The notes: a model not told the origin generated them from the letters alone. 64,000 nucleotides of DNA from Bacillus spongiae (GCF_037120725.1 NZ_JBBAXC010000020.1:1-64000), one strand, 5' to 3'; positions 1 to 15,792 are shown, numbered from the stretch's first letter. A program made the numbers and translations.

Positions 1-214
1 GTGATAGGGAAAGCATTTATAAATCCTCCTAGTGTTTGTTTAGTCGCTAACATTATGACCAGGATTTTATAGATGCTTTCCTATTTTTATGGATAAATCA
101 CAAAATTTGGTGATGAACCAAAAAATTAGGACAAAAATTAATGATGAAAATGGAGAAATCATACAAAATATATATGGAGAAGGGTATAGGATGAATACCT
201 ACGTAAAAAGATGA
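1..214 (+). pseudogene. Decayed C-terminal part of an OmpR-family response regulator
   Basis: Two frames together recall the winged-helix output domain of an OmpR/BceR-type regulator. Frame 1 from base 1 reads GKAFINPPSVCLVANIMTRI and then hits TAG at 70-72. The frame opening at 59 (first ATG at 89) ends with IRTKINDENGEIIQNIYGEG followed by YRMNTYVKR and TGA at 212-214, typical of the IxGxGYR terminus of this family. The stop and the frame change between the parts indicate a broken gene. The window edge hides the receiver domain. The TGA overlaps the kinase start as ATGA, the usual two-component operon layout. An unusual 24-bp inverted repeat (4-26 with 60-83) lies within it. Decay is inference; a sequencing error is the alternative. 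Confidence 0.6.
4..83. repeat. Long inverted repeat inside the regulator remnant
   Basis: Bases 4-26 and 60-83 are reverse complements apart from about two mismatches or single-base bulges, with a loop of about 33 bases. It has no following U-run, so it is not an obvious terminator. Confidence 0.6.
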
Positions 215-1188
215 GCTTAAAAAGAAAATATCTCATTATCTTAATCTTAGTCATAATCAGCGTCCCCGTCTCCGTACTGTTCATGAATTTGGTTGCTCTC
301 GGATTTTATAAATTGATATTTACACAAAATGTTCCTTTTCATGAATCTTTCGCTTATACGATCATGTACGGACTATTTATATTGTCTTTTATGATTTTGG
401 CCTATTTCTTCTCAAGGTCAATAAATTCTTTACTAAAGAAAATTACCATACTCAATAATACAATTAGAGATTTAGCAAAAAGTGAAGAAATTCCAGAGAA
501 AATAGAAATACATAGTAAAGATGAAGTGGGGGATCTTATTAAATCTGTAAATTTACTAATTGAAAGAACAACCTATAAGGAAATCGAATTGAAGAATCAA
601 GAAGGGATTCAAAAGGAGTTCCTAACGAAACTAAGGCATGATATAAACACACCATTGACCGCCATTCGGTTACAGCTGTTTTATTTAGAAAATAAGTACC
701 CCGACATCCCATATGAATCTCTTTATCAAAAAATTCAGTACATCTCTGATTTGACAAATGAGTTTCATTTGAAATCAGTTCAATTTTTAGATGACTCCTA
801 TATTTCGAAAGATGACATATCTATTGAGGAGTTACTAAATAAAATGGTCAAAAAATGGGGTTATCTATTCAGTATAAATAATATCGAATTGAGATTTAAG
901 GTTAATGAAAAAGACTTTATATGGAAAAGTCATGGGTTATGGCTTCAGCGGTTATTTGATAATATCTTTCAAAATGTACTAAAACACTCACAGGCTGACA
1001 TGTTTGAAATTGTCACTCACAATGAAGTCATTACAATGAAAGATAACGGAAGCGGATTTACGCCTGGAGAAAGTTCTGATGGAATAGGATTAAAAGTAAT
1101 CGATGATCTCGCTAGTATTCTTGAATTAAATTACACTCTTCAATCGGGAGATGAAGGAACTGTTTTTCATTTTTCAATGAAGAAGTAA
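211..1188 (+). CDS. HAMP-containing sensor histidine kinase
   Basis: Membrane sensor kinase of a two-component system, 325 residues. Two N-terminal membrane segments (about 8-30 and 48-67) flank a short loop, so the extracytoplasmic part is very small. A HAMP-like linker follows (about 68-120), then the HisKA motif LRHDINTPL with phosphoacceptor His143. The HATPase domain has an N-box DNIFQNVLKHS (250-260), a G1 box DNGSGF from Asp278 and a G2 box GIGLKVIDDLA. All catalytic boxes look intact. The start overlaps the stop of the upstream regulator remnant (ATGA), so the pair was once an operon. With that regulator broken, the kinase may be an orphan or on its way to loss. The ligand is unknown. 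Confidence 0.88.
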   Translation: MSLKRKYLIILILVIISVPVSVLFMNLVALGFYKLIFTQNVPFHESFAYTIMYGLFILSFMILAYFFSRSINSLLKKITILNNTIRDLAKSEEIPEKIEIHSKDEVGDLIKSVNLLIERTTYKEIELKNQEGIQKEFLTKLRHDINTPLTAIRLQLFYLENKYPDIPYESLYQKIQYISDLTNEFHLKSVQFLDDSYISKDDISIEELLNKMVKKWGYLFSINNIELRFKVNEKDFIWKSHGLWLQRLFDNIFQNVLKHSQADMFEIVTHNEVITMKDNGSGFTPGESSDGIGLKVIDDLASILELNYTLQSGDEGTVFHFSMKK

Positions 1189-1254
1189 CCAATTCCTCTA
1201 TTCATCTAATAATGAAGTATTATATAGTACTATTAAATGGAAGGAGTTAGATCG

Positions 1255-1287
1255 ATGACGTATATTCTAAATGAGGGGGTGCTTTAA
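1255..1287 (+). other. Ten-codon leader ORF overlapping the next start
   Basis: ATG at 1255 follows a strong GGAAGGAG and encodes MTYILNEGVL. Its TAA (1285-1287) shares one base with the ATG at 1287. This could be a coupling leader peptide; it is only a sequence observation. Confidence 0.35.
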
Positions 1288-1493
1288 TGGACGATACGAC
1301 TTTAATAAGTGCAGGAAATTGGATAGGAGTTCTTTCTATTATACTACTTGTTCTTTGTTTTTATTTCAGTCTTACCTTTTTCCAATACTTAAAATTAGGC
1401 GATGAACGTACGATTAAACAGTCCAAATTAGCAGCAGTTTCTTTTCTAGCTTTAGGCTTGTTAATCCCTGCGCTGTATAGTTGTCTATTTTGA
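1287..1493 (+). CDS. Small two-helix membrane protein, unknown function
   Basis: 68 residues with two hydrophobic segments (about 9-32 and 48-67) separated by a polar loop YLKLGDERTIKQSK. A GAGGGGG Shine-Dalgarno lies 6-10 bases before ATG 1287. It follows the histidine kinase by about 100 bases and is closed by the hairpin at 1566-1598. I do not recognise a family. Topology suggests an integral membrane peptide, perhaps an accessory to the two-component system, but nothing in the sequence proves that. Confidence 0.6.
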   Translation: MDDTTLISAGNWIGVLSIILLVLCFYFSLTFFQYLKLGDERTIKQSKLAAVSFLALGLLIPALYSCLF

Positions 1494-1565
1494 GAGGATG
1501 AAATGATTTTCAGCAAAATTGTTTTCAACTTTATGAGTATAAGCATGAAGAAAGTTATTCAAATA

Positions 1566-1598
1566 AAAGGAGCTTTTCTATAACAGAAAAGCTCCTTT
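1566..1598. terminator. Bidirectional Rho-independent terminator
   Basis: Perfect 14-bp stem AAAGGAGCTTTTCT / AGAAAAGCTCCTTT with a five-base loop. The minus-strand copy is followed by TTTTATTT. Confidence 0.75.
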
Positions 1599-1715
1599 CC
1601 ATAAGGAAAGGACTTGCTCTTATTCTCTTCAGAAAAATCATGATGATCATCCTATTTGGATGTGTATACGTTCCCCTTTATTACACAACCTATAATAAAA
1701 AAGGAAGTCATTTAG

Positions 1716-3926
1716 ATGAAAATCGTAGCAAATATTTTCCTCGCCTTTCTTCTCGTACCCAATATGGTAATGGCGGAGACCCCGTTTTCAATTCCTGTAA
1801 TGAAAGAAAACCCAAATGAAATAATTACAGCTATTGTTGAAATGGAAGAGAAACCAAACATTGAAAACATCAAACAGCAAATTCGACCATTTTCAACTTT
1901 AACACTGGGTTTTTTATATGAAGAGATTTTTTATGGTTATTCCATTTCAGGAAAACGAAAAGATGTCACATCCTTTTTAAAGGACAAAAAAAATGTTCAA
2001 CAAATACATGACGTGAAAACGTATTCGGTCATGGGGGAGAAAAGCATAGATTTTATAGGGGGAGATTTAGCTAGTGGTTTTTTGGATGAAAACGGAAATC
2101 GTCTGACAGGAAAAGGGGTGAAGGTTGGTATTATCGATACAGGCATGGACTATACTCATCCTGATTTATCGAGGAATTATCGAGGTGGGCGTGATTTAGT
2201 AGACGGGGATTTAGAGCCAATGGAAACGAAGAGCCATGAAGGTATGCCGACTGTACATGGAACTCATGTGGCAGGGGTGATTGGTGCCAATGGAAAAATG
2301 AGGGGAGTTGCCCCAGAAGCGGAGCTTTATGCCTATCGCGCATTGGGGGCAGGGGGAACGGGAACGACGGATCAAGTTTTAGCAGCGATTGAACAGGCAG
2401 TAAAAGATAAAATGGATATAATCAACCTTTCATTAGGGAATAAGGTGAATGGTCCTGACCTCCCCATTAGTTTAGCATTAGATAAAGCAGTAGAGAAAGG
2501 TGTCATCGCAATTACATCAAGTGGTAATTCTGGACCTAAGAGGTGGACAGTTGGAGCACCGGGGACATCGGAAAAATCTATATCTGTAGGAGCATCAACC
2601 CCTCCAATGGAAATTCCTTATTTGTCAATGGGAGAAAAGCACATTCGTCTCTTTCCCTTTATAGGAGGAGGGGAGTGGGATGTAAAGCGAAAATTACAAC
2701 TTGTTGATGGGGGACTTGGATCTCCTGAACAATTAAAAAATGTTAATGGAAAAATCGCCCTAATTCAAAGAGGAGAATTGACATTTGGAGAAAAAAATAG
2801 GAATGCAGCAAAAGCAGGAGCAGTAGCTGTTATTATCTACAATAATACGGAAGGTTCTTTCATGGGCACGATGGATGAGCAATCAACTATACCATCAGCA
2901 AGTATTTCAAAAAAAGAGGGGGAGTGGCTCATTCAACAAATGAGTCATCGTGATTTACATGCCTCTACAGTTTTTCAAGAAGAAAAGGATTTACTAGCAC
3001 CCTTTTCATCAAGGGGACCCGTCACATTTAATTGGTTAATAAAACCAGACCTTTCAGCACCTGGTGTAGAAATAAACAGTACTGTACCAAAAGGATATAG
3101 GAGTCTCCAAGGGACAAGTATGGCAGCTCCTCATGTGACGGGTCTAGCAGCAATACTGTTGCAAGCACATCCAACATGGACACCCGACGAAGTTAAAAGT
3201 GCACTAATGCTAACCGCAAAGCCATTAATAGATGAAACAGGCAGAGAGTATGACCCCACTGAGCAAGGGGCAGGAAGGATTTCTGTAAAAGATGCCATAA
3301 ATATCAATACATTAGTCACACCAAGTTCTTTGTCATTTGGAAAATTATCAAAGGGAAGTTTTGGCTATAATGAAGTAAAAGTAAAGGTTAAAAACGTCAG
3401 TAATCAAAGGAAGGATTACCGCTTCCGTGTTAGAAAAGCGGAAGATAGAGAATGGTTAAGATGGGAATTACCTATGAGCTTTACTCTACTTCCAAACAGT
3501 GAAAAAGAAGTGGTCATTCGTGTGATCAAAACGAGTGAGCCGAAAACGAAGGAAGCGCTTGTTACGGGTCGCTTACAAATTATTGAAAATAGTAAATCGT
3601 TTGACCTCCCTTACCTATTTGTACTAAAAGAGCCGGATTATCCACGAATTATGGGATTTAATGCGGTACCGGGTGATCAAAAGAATACAATGAGGTATGA
3701 AGTATATTTACCTGGTGGTGCAGATGAGTTCGGTATCGCTTTATTCGAAGCAGAAACGCTACAGTTTTTAGGATTCCTAGCACAAAGCAAGAAGGTTCAA
3801 CATGGCTTACTTGAAGAGCAGGTAAACCTACATCCTTCATTAAGAGGCATTCAATTTTATGCAGTGGCTTATGCACGATTTCAAAATCAGGAAGATGATC
3901 AACAAGTATTAATTAATTGGTACTAA
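1716..3926 (+). CDS. vpr: Vpr-like secreted subtilisin-family serine protease
   Basis: Secreted S8 peptidase, 736 residues. A signal peptide ends near VMA-ET (residues 19-22). An inhibitor-I9-like propeptide follows (about 35-110). The catalytic triad is visible: Asp141 in GIIDTGMDYTHPDL, His184 in VHGTHVAG and Ser468 in GTSMAAPHVTG; the oxyanion Asn is 271 in SSGNSGP. A PA domain is inserted between His and Ser (about 330-410, with IALIQRGELTF), the hallmark of Vpr and related C5a-peptidase-like subtilases. The C-terminal 200 residues form a beta-rich accessory domain. B. subtilis Vpr is about 806 residues, so this one is somewhat shorter. AAGGAAG precedes ATG 1716. It is a monocistronic unit between the terminator at 1566-1598 and the atp promoter. 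Confidence 0.9.
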   Translation: MKIVANIFLAFLLVPNMVMAETPFSIPVMKENPNEIITAIVEMEEKPNIENIKQQIRPFSTLTLGFLYEEIFYGYSISGKRKDVTSFLKDKKNVQQIHDVKTYSVMGEKSIDFIGGDLASGFLDENGNRLTGKGVKVGIIDTGMDYTHPDLSRNYRGGRDLVDGDLEPMETKSHEGMPTVHGTHVAGVIGANGKMRGVAPEAELYAYRALGAGGTGTTDQVLAAIEQAVKDKMDIINLSLGNKVNGPDLPISLALDKAVEKGVIAITSSGNSGPKRWTVGAPGTSEKSISVGASTPPMEIPYLSMGEKHIRLFPFIGGGEWDVKRKLQLVDGGLGSPEQLKNVNGKIALIQRGELTFGEKNRNAAKAGAVAVIIYNNTEGSFMGTMDEQSTIPSASISKKEGEWLIQQMSHRDLHASTVFQEEKDLLAPFSSRGPVTFNWLIKPDLSAPGVEINSTVPKGYRSLQGTSMAAPHVTGLAAILLQAHPTWTPDEVKSALMLTAKPLIDETGREYDPTEQGAGRISVKDAININTLVTPSSLSFGKLSKGSFGYNEVKVKVKNVSNQRKDYRFRVRKAEDREWLRWELPMSFTLLPNSEKEVVIRVIKTSEPKTKEALVTGRLQIIENSKSFDLPYLFVLKEPDYPRIMGFNAVPGDQKNTMRYEVYLPGGADEFGIALFEAETLQFLGFLAQSKKVQHGLLEEQVNLHPSLRGIQFYAVAYARFQNQEDDQQVLINWY

Positions 3927-4039
3927 CCTTTTGCGGAATGTCATATAATGACGAATCTTGGAAGTTATTTAAGTTTATGAACAATTTGTGAACAATAAGA
4001 CGACAAACTTCTTCCAATTTACTTTTTCCCTACAATCAA

Positions 4040-4068
4040 TTGACATTAAGAAGACCCTATTGTATGCT
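4040..4068 (+). promoter_or_regulatory. Sigma-A promoter of the atp operon
   Basis: Perfect -35 TTGACA (4040-4045), 17-base spacer ending in TTG, -10 TATGCT (4063-4068). It is the only good promoter seen before the ATP synthase genes. Confidence 0.75.
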
Positions 4069-4184
4069 TACAAAGGGTGTAAAATGACATCGATTTCCGC
4101 GATAGAATACGAATGGAAACGCTTTTCCCTATTTTTATAGTGAAAACCATATTTTACTCCAAAAATCTTATTATGAGGCGGTAT

Positions 4185-4409
4185 ATGCGTCCATCAAATC
4201 GACGGCCATTTCACGCAATGGCATTATATTCAGCCATTTTATCACAGTTAGTCGGAGGTATTTTGATTGGCATCTTCTCGGGAAGATGGTTAGATCGACA
4301 ATTCGACACAGAACCACTTTTTTTGATTATCGGACTTCTTATCGGTTTAGCAATGGGGACAATCGCCATGCTCCGAACGGTCCGCCACTTCTATTCGGGA
4401 GATTCGTGA
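4185..4409 (+). CDS. atpZ: AtpZ/AtpQ-like small membrane protein of the ATP synthase operon
   Basis: Small two-helix protein that precedes atpI in many Bacillus atp operons; AtpZ with AtpI has been linked to magnesium supply or F0 assembly. The body has helix ALYSAILSQLVGGILIGIFS, then GRWLDRQFDTEPLFLIIGLL and a second helix, the family hallmark GxWLD...PLF..IGLLxG. The frame is open from ATG 4113, but those 24 extra residues are poorly conserved in character. ATG 4185 has GAGGCGG six bases upstream, so I start there (74 residues). The stop lies two bases before atpI. Confidence 0.8.
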   Translation: MRPSNRRPFHAMALYSAILSQLVGGILIGIFSGRWLDRQFDTEPLFLIIGLLIGLAMGTIAMLRTVRHFYSGDS

Positions 4410-4411
4410 CT

Positions 4412-4789
4412 ATGCCAGAATTACATCACGTATTTACGAGACATCGTAAGTACATATTCTACCTACTCTCCATTTCTGTCCTCGGTTGGGGATTTACTTC
4501 CTATCAGTCTATTTTTTTAGGGTTTATTCTTGGAACCACTTTCAGCTTATTTAATCACTGGTTAATGGTTCGAAGAATACAGAGGTTTGGACAGGCGGTA
4601 GTAGAGGGTAGAAAAGTTCGATCTGTTGGAACATTTTCACGAATGGCATCTGCTGTTTTAGCTGTTGTCATCGCAACGCGTTATCCAGAATATTTCCATC
4701 TCGTAAGCGTCATACTGGGATTAATGACAAGTTATATTGTCGTTATGATAGATTATGCTATTATTACTGTTTTTAAATCACATAAATAG
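4412..4789 (+). CDS. atpI: ATP synthase protein I
   Basis: 125-residue membrane protein with four predicted helices, encoded between atpZ and atpB as in other Bacillus operons. AtpI helps assemble the c-ring and may take part in magnesium uptake. The open frame extends upstream to 4286 inside atpZ, but that part is a shadow of atpZ. ATG 4412 is preceded by GGGAG and gives a length near the B. subtilis protein (127). The start is two bases after the atpZ stop, so the two are probably coupled. Confidence 0.85.
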   Translation: MPELHHVFTRHRKYIFYLLSISVLGWGFTSYQSIFLGFILGTTFSLFNHWLMVRRIQRFGQAVVEGRKVRSVGTFSRMASAVLAVVIATRYPEYFHLVSVILGLMTSYIVVMIDYAIITVFKSHK

Positions 4790-4805
4790 CTTGGAAGAGA
4801 GGTGA

Positions 4806-5537
<732 letters not shown>

Positions 5538-5601
5538 AATAAAATTGTCCATTTATTTGGACGATACCCTTTCGCAAAAATATATCTATTTATACATTTA
5601 A

Positions 5602-5829
<228 letters not shown>

Positions 5830-5855
5830 TTTAAATTCCTTTCGTTCTATTCATT

Positions 5856-5891
5856 AATGGCGAAGGTCATTCCTAGAGAACCTTCGCCATT
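5856..5891 (+). promoter_or_regulatory. Intercistronic hairpin between atpE and atpF
   Basis: Perfect 12-bp stem AATGGCGAAGGT / ACCTTCGCCATT with a 12-base loop and no strong U-run. It could be a processing or partial termination site that sets atpE mRNA above the downstream genes. A second hairpin, CTCTTTCT / AGAAAGAG, lies at 5942-5964. Confidence 0.6.
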
Positions 5892-5936
5892 GCTTTATGT
5901 CTAATTTCAACAATCACGATATTATTTTACGTATAG

Positions 5937-7057
<1,121 letters not shown>

Positions 7058-7063
7058 CCATAA

Positions 7064-8584
<1,521 letters not shown>

Positions 8585-8677
8585 TCCTCGTTCTAAGTGA
8601 AACGAACGGTTTATGAAAATAGAACAAAGTCTACCTCCCATTTTGGGAGAGTCTCTAACATTTTAAAAGGGTGGTGA

Positions 8678-9541
<864 letters not shown>

Positions 9542-9568
9542 AAGCTAAGCAGGAATTGTAACGACTAG

Positions 9569-11041
<1,473 letters not shown>

Positions 11042-11046
11042 TATAG

Positions 11047-11466
<420 letters not shown>

Positions 11467-11477
11467 ATAAGTAAGCT

Positions 11478-11512
11478 AACCCATTTCGTTTAAATAGCGG
11501 AATGGGTTTTTT
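11478..11512 (+). terminator. Terminator of the atp operon
   Basis: AACCCATTTCG / CGGAATGGGTT stem with one wobble pair, followed by a six-T run. Confidence 0.88.
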
Positions 11513-11911
11513 GTGTATAGTGGAATCCAATCGTTAAGGATAGTATCATTTTTTAAATATATGTGTCTGCTAATCTAGTCATTTCGTAACGGTTGAATTT
11601 ATAAACAATCATACCTTATATAATTTATCTTTCTTTACATATGTATTTTAAGAAGTCCTTATACTTAAATGAATGTCGTTTGAAAAAACACTCTATTTGT
11701 TAACCATATTTTTAGCACAAATTGTTAGTTTTTTTTGTACCTGTAAAATATATTCAAAATCACCAATAATTCTAAAAACATTATAATATAGAGGTTATCA
11801 TCCATTTTATTTTACATTTAGATAAAAATTTCTAATCTTAATTTATTTCGACATAGACCATATGGTAAAATACGAATTATAAGGAATTTTGACAAGTAAG
11901 GGAGGTTGAAA
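11513..11911. other. AT-rich intergenic region upstream of ywzB
   Basis: No coding ORF seen. An extended -10 like TGGTAAAAT lies near 11862-11870 and is a likely promoter element for ywzB. Otherwise I see nothing distinct. Confidence 0.5.
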
Positions 11912-12148
11912 ATGGAGGAATATTTTGGACAGCAAGCACTCATTAGTATGAGTATTCATTTAGTTTTTTTTGCTGTTTCTTTTTGGGCATTACAAGCATT
12001 AAACATGGAGAAAATTTTACGAGCAAATCGTGTTTCACAAGCACGCTTACTATACATTCTTCTATCAATTACAATAGGTACGACAGTAAGTGAATTCTTC
12101 CTTAACTACATCAATTGGGCACGGCAGTTAGTGTATTTATTACCATAA
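11912..12148 (+). CDS. ywzB: DUF1146 (YwzB family) membrane protein
   Basis: 78-residue protein with two membrane segments (about 11-30 and 46-65). It matches the DUF1146 family, whose gene sits after atpC and before ywmB/murA in Bacillus. The function is unknown. The frame extends to TTG 11906, but GGGAGG spaced before ATG 11912 decides the start. Confidence 0.8.
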   Translation: MEEYFGQQALISMSIHLVFFAVSFWALQALNMEKILRANRVSQARLLYILLSITIGTTVSEFFLNYINWARQLVYLLP

Positions 12149-12304
12149 ATTACATTGTGAAGAAGTGAATTTGTTCTTTCACTTTAAACTCTCATTGTGT
12201 ATGATGGTATGTAGTACATATTTTGTAAAAATATGACGACTTTCCTTAAGTATGTTCTATCCACCTCTGGAAAGAATGTAATTAAGGGGAGGAGATCGGA
12301 TAAA

Positions 12305-13054
12305 ATGAACATTTTAAAGAAACGGTTTATTATCCTGATTGTAATTGGGTGTTTCTTTCTGTGGTTCGCTGAAAATATGTCTATTGCTGCCAATAATTAT
12401 AGCCAAGATATAGAAAAGCTTGCGGATGCTATGCAAGTAATCGACGGACGTGTAGAGGAATGGTCCTTATTTACACGAGAAAGAAAAAATTTTTCCACAA
12501 TAAAAGAATTTACTCATTTTGTTGAAAATATGCAAGATAAATTCCCAAATGCCGAATGGCAAGAAAAAAGGGAAAACGAGCAGTTAATTATTAAGGCTCA
12601 TATTAATGGGACGTTTACTGAAGAGCTGACCTTTATATATAATGATAGCCAGCAACATGCAACTGTTGGCTTTATTACCTATGAATTACGAGGGAATCAA
12701 TGGGATAAAGTTACATTAAAAGAAGTCAATAAGATTGTTAACGGAAGAGTCTTCCAATTATTCTCAGGGAATACAGCGTTTTTCACTTGTTTGAAGGGTT
12801 CAATTAATGATACACTTGAAGAAGTTTTGGAAAATCAGAAAAAACCGTTATTATCTATATTGAATGGGAAAGAAATGGAAGTATTACACGAAGAAGACTT
12901 TTATTCCATATCTATATATAGTGAGGACTTCGAACAAATTGTCCCACTAAAGGGTCAAAAGAAGATGAACGTCCAAATTGGACTTAGAGAAGATCGAATG
13001 GGCTACGAGACATCGGTCGTCATTGGCACACCGATTATAACGATTGAATATTAA
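12305..13054 (+). CDS. ywmB: YwmB family protein (TATA-box-binding-like fold)
   Basis: 249 residues with an N-terminal signal or anchor helix (RFIILIVIGCFFLWFAENM). B. subtilis YwmB lies in the same place between ywzB and murA and has a similar length; its structure resembles TBP but its role is unknown. The frame opens at 12233, but GGGGAGGAG before ATG 12305 marks the real start. Confidence 0.8.
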   Translation: MNILKKRFIILIVIGCFFLWFAENMSIAANNYSQDIEKLADAMQVIDGRVEEWSLFTRERKNFSTIKEFTHFVENMQDKFPNAEWQEKRENEQLIIKAHINGTFTEELTFIYNDSQQHATVGFITYELRGNQWDKVTLKEVNKIVNGRVFQLFSGNTAFFTCLKGSINDTLEEVLENQKKPLLSILNGKEMEVLHEEDFYSISIYSEDFEQIVPLKGQKKMNVQIGLREDRMGYETSVVIGTPIITIEY

Positions 13055-13086
13055 TATAGAGAAATTTGACGCGGAGGGGAATACTT

Positions 13087-14400
13087 TTGGAAAAAATCAT
13101 TGTCCGCGGCGGAAACAGATTAACAGGTACAGTTAAAATAGAAGGAGCAAAAAATGCTGTCCTTCCTGTAATCGCTGCTACATTATTAGCAAGTGACGGT
13201 AAGAGCGTTATTAAGAATGTTCCAGCTCTCTCCGATGTATATACGATTAATGAAGTTATCCGTCACCTAAACACAGACGTAACTTTCCATAATAATGAAA
13301 TAGTTGTGAATGCATCTAGAGAGTTATTTGTAGAAGCACCATTTGAATATGTTCGTAAAATGCGAGCCTCTGTTCAAGTAATGGGACCATTACTTGGAAG
13401 AACTGGGAAAGCGCGTGTAGCATTGCCAGGAGGTTGTGCAATTGGTTCAAGACCTATAGATCAGCACCTAAAAGGTTTTGAAGCAATGGGAGCAAAAGTA
13501 AAGGTTGGAAATGGTTATATAGAAGCTGAAGTAAAGGGTAGGTTACAAGGAGCAAAAATCTACCTGGATTTCCCAAGTGTTGGAGCAACGGAAAATATTA
13601 TGACGGCTGCCGTTTTAGCAGAAGGTACAACCATTGTTGAAAACGTAGCAAAAGAACCTGAAATTGTAGATTTAGCAAATTTCCTGAATAAAATGGGTGG
13701 AAAAGTAAAGGGTGCAGGTACCGGTACAATTACTATTGAAGGAGTAAGACGTTTACACGGTGTTGAGCATTCTATTATTCCAGACCGTATTGAAGCAGGA
13801 ACGTTTATGATAGCTGCTGCTATTTCGAAAGGAAATGTTTTAGTTCAAAATGCTATTCCAGAACACCTTTCCTCCTTAATCGCTAAAATGGAAGAGATGG
13901 GTGTAGAAATTAAAGAGGAAGAAAATGGATTACGTGTTATTGGACCGGAAAAGTTAAAAATGGTGGATATTAAAACAATGCCTCATCCAGGTTTTCCAAC
14001 TGACATGCAATCACAGATGATGACTTTACTGCTTAAAGCAGAAGGAACCGGTATGATTACAGAAACAGTGTTTGAAAATCGATTTATGCACGTAGAAGAA
14101 TTTCGTCGAATGAATGGTGATGTTAAAATTGAAGGTCGTTCCGTTATTCTTAACGGCCCGTCTAATCTTCAAGGCGCAGAAGTAGCGGCAACAGATTTAC
14201 GTGCAGCAGCTGCTCTAATTATTGCTGGTTTAGTCTCAGAAGGGTATACACGTGTTACGGAGTTGAAGCACCTTGATCGTGGATATGTAGATTTCCATAA
14301 GAAGCTAGAGGCTTTAGGTGCCGATATCATTCGAGTTACTGAAGCTGAGCAAAAACAGCCCATTACAGAAACAATGATTGATTTAGACTTAAATGCATAA
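13087..14400 (+). CDS. murA: UDP-N-acetylglucosamine 1-carboxyvinyltransferase
   Basis: First committed step of peptidoglycan synthesis: PEP plus UDP-GlcNAc. 437 residues from TTG 13087, preceded by GCGGAGGGG; the upstream in-frame TTG at 13066 has no Shine-Dalgarno. The N-terminus [20 protein letters not shown] is typical. The PEP- and fosfomycin-binding Cys is residue 117 in [11 protein letters not shown]. The context (ywmB-murA-spoIID) is that of the B. subtilis MurAA locus. Confidence 0.95.
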   Translation: MEKIIVRGGNRLTGTVKIEGAKNAVLPVIAATLLASDGKSVIKNVPALSDVYTINEVIRHLNTDVTFHNNEIVVNASRELFVEAPFEYVRKMRASVQVMGPLLGRTGKARVALPGGCAIGSRPIDQHLKGFEAMGAKVKVGNGYIEAEVKGRLQGAKIYLDFPSVGATENIMTAAVLAEGTTIVENVAKEPEIVDLANFLNKMGGKVKGAGTGTITIEGVRRLHGVEHSIIPDRIEAGTFMIAAAISKGNVLVQNAIPEHLSSLIAKMEEMGVEIKEEENGLRVIGPEKLKMVDIKTMPHPGFPTDMQSQMMTLLLKAEGTGMITETVFENRFMHVEEFRRMNGDVKIEGRSVILNGPSNLQGAEVAATDLRAAAALIIAGLVSEGYTRVTELKHLDRGYVDFHKKLEALGADIIRVTEAEQKQPITETMIDLDLNA

Positions 14401-14458
14401 TGATGCACGATCTCTATACTGAATAGTATCGAGTAGTTTGAAATATAAAAAAGGAAAG

Positions 14459-14495
14459 CACCTGAGAAGTTTGAATAATTTCTCAGGTGTTTTTT
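14459..14495 (+). terminator. Terminator after murA
   Basis: Perfect 10-bp stem CACCTGAGAA / TTCTCAGGTG followed by six Ts. Confidence 0.9.
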
Positions 14496-14578
14496 GTTAG
14501 GTGAAGATGGTTCATGAAACGGGATGTAGGGTTTAAAAAATTGTTCAAACATACTTTTATACAACTTTATCATCCATT

Positions 14579-14608
14579 ATCATAAATGCTCGTCCAACTT
14601 CATAGGAT
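14579..14608 (+). promoter_or_regulatory. Candidate sigma-E promoter of spoIID
   Basis: ATCATAAA (14579-14586), 14 bases, then CATAGGAT (14601-14608). This resembles the mother-cell sigma-E pattern (ATATT-like -35, CATACAAT-like -10). spoIID is a known sigma-E gene. Confidence 0.5.
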
Positions 14609-14649
14609 TGAAATGAAGAGATTGAAATCTAAATATGGGGGCATCAAGC

Positions 14650-15666
14650 ATGAAAAATCTAAAACCAATTCTAGTAATTGCCGCACTCTTTCTACTCGTT
14701 ACATTCATCGTGCCAGTCCTTGTTGTGTTACCATTTTCTTCTGAAGAGGAGAATGGTGGGCTTGATGAAAAGCTCTCTCCAGAAACTAATGAACTGAGAA
14801 CATTGGAGGACTCAATAGAGATATCCGTTTTTCGAACACAAGAAAATACAATTGAGACATTACCGTTAGAAAAATATGTAATAGGAGTCGTTAGTGGAGA
14901 GATGCCAGCAGAATTTGAAAGTGAAGCTTTAAAAGCACAGGCGCTTACAGCCAGAACTTACATTGTAAAACAATTGTCTAAAAGCAAAGCAGATCTTCCA
15001 GAAGGTGCAGATGTCAAAGATACGACACAGCATCAAGTATATAAAAATAATGATGAATTAAAGCAGTTATGGGGAAATGACTATCAATGGATGATTGATA
15101 AAATTACGAAGGCAGTTATTGATACAAAGGGTCAAATCATCACTTACAATGATACTCCTATTGACGCAACATTTTTTTCAACAAGCAATGGCAGTACTGA
15201 AAATTCTGAGACATATTGGAAATATGAATTACCGTATTTAAAAAGCGTAGAAAGTCCATGGGATAAAGACTCACCTAAGTATGAGTCACAAAAAATTATT
15301 ACGGTTTCTGAATTTGAAGAGAAATTAGGTATTCAACTTCCTAGCGATGGATCAGTAGGGGTAATAACATCTAGAACACCAGGTAATCAAGTGGGATCAG
15401 TTAAAATTTCGGATTCAGAATTTACTGGTCCAGAGGTACGCCAAAAATTAGACTTAAAGTCAGCAGATTTTTCTTGGGTGCGTAAGGAAGAGCATATTGT
15501 TATAAACACAAAAGGATACGGACATGGAATTGGTATGAGTCAATACGGTGCAAATGGGATGGCAAAGGAAGGGAAAACGTATAAAGAGATTGTACATCAC
15601 TATTATCAAGGGGTTAACATTGCATTGGCAGAAGACCTATTAACAGCATCTACTTCCGAAAACTGA
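14650..15666 (+). CDS. spoIID: Stage II sporulation protein D
   Basis: Lytic transglycosylase that digests septal peptidoglycan during engulfment, as part of the DMP complex with SpoIIM and SpoIIP. 338 residues with one N-terminal membrane anchor (about 5-27). The conserved core includes LPLEKYVIGVVSGEMPAEFE, with the catalytic Glu in GEMPAEFE, then ALKAQALTARTY and the C-terminal GYGHGIGMSQYGANGMA. The frame begins five codons earlier at 14635; GGGGG upstream suggests ATG 14650. Monocistronic, ended by the hairpin at 15719-15752. Confidence 0.95.
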   Translation: MKNLKPILVIAALFLLVTFIVPVLVVLPFSSEEENGGLDEKLSPETNELRTLEDSIEISVFRTQENTIETLPLEKYVIGVVSGEMPAEFESEALKAQALTARTYIVKQLSKSKADLPEGADVKDTTQHQVYKNNDELKQLWGNDYQWMIDKITKAVIDTKGQIITYNDTPIDATFFSTSNGSTENSETYWKYELPYLKSVESPWDKDSPKYESQKIITVSEFEEKLGIQLPSDGSVGVITSRTPGNQVGSVKISDSEFTGPEVRQKLDLKSADFSWVRKEEHIVINTKGYGHGIGMSQYGANGMAKEGKTYKEIVHHYYQGVNIALAEDLLTASTSEN

Positions 15667-15718
15667 CGATATAAACCTCTATCTTAGGAAGTATGTAAAT
15701 AAAAATATAAAGTGAAGA

Positions 15719-15752
15719 GTGATTTGCTCGATTTGAGTAAATCACTTTTTTT
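15719..15752 (+). terminator. Terminator after spoIID
   Basis: GTGATTTGCTC / GAGTAAATCAC stem with a five-base loop, followed by seven Ts. Confidence 0.88.
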
Positions 15753-15792
15753 GTTAATTGTAGGTTCATTATAATGTATATTTGCTTAAAGC

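Noticed and set aside
4286-4411. Extended N-terminus of AtpI
   Set aside because: This part is atpZ read in another frame; ATG 4412 gives the family length.
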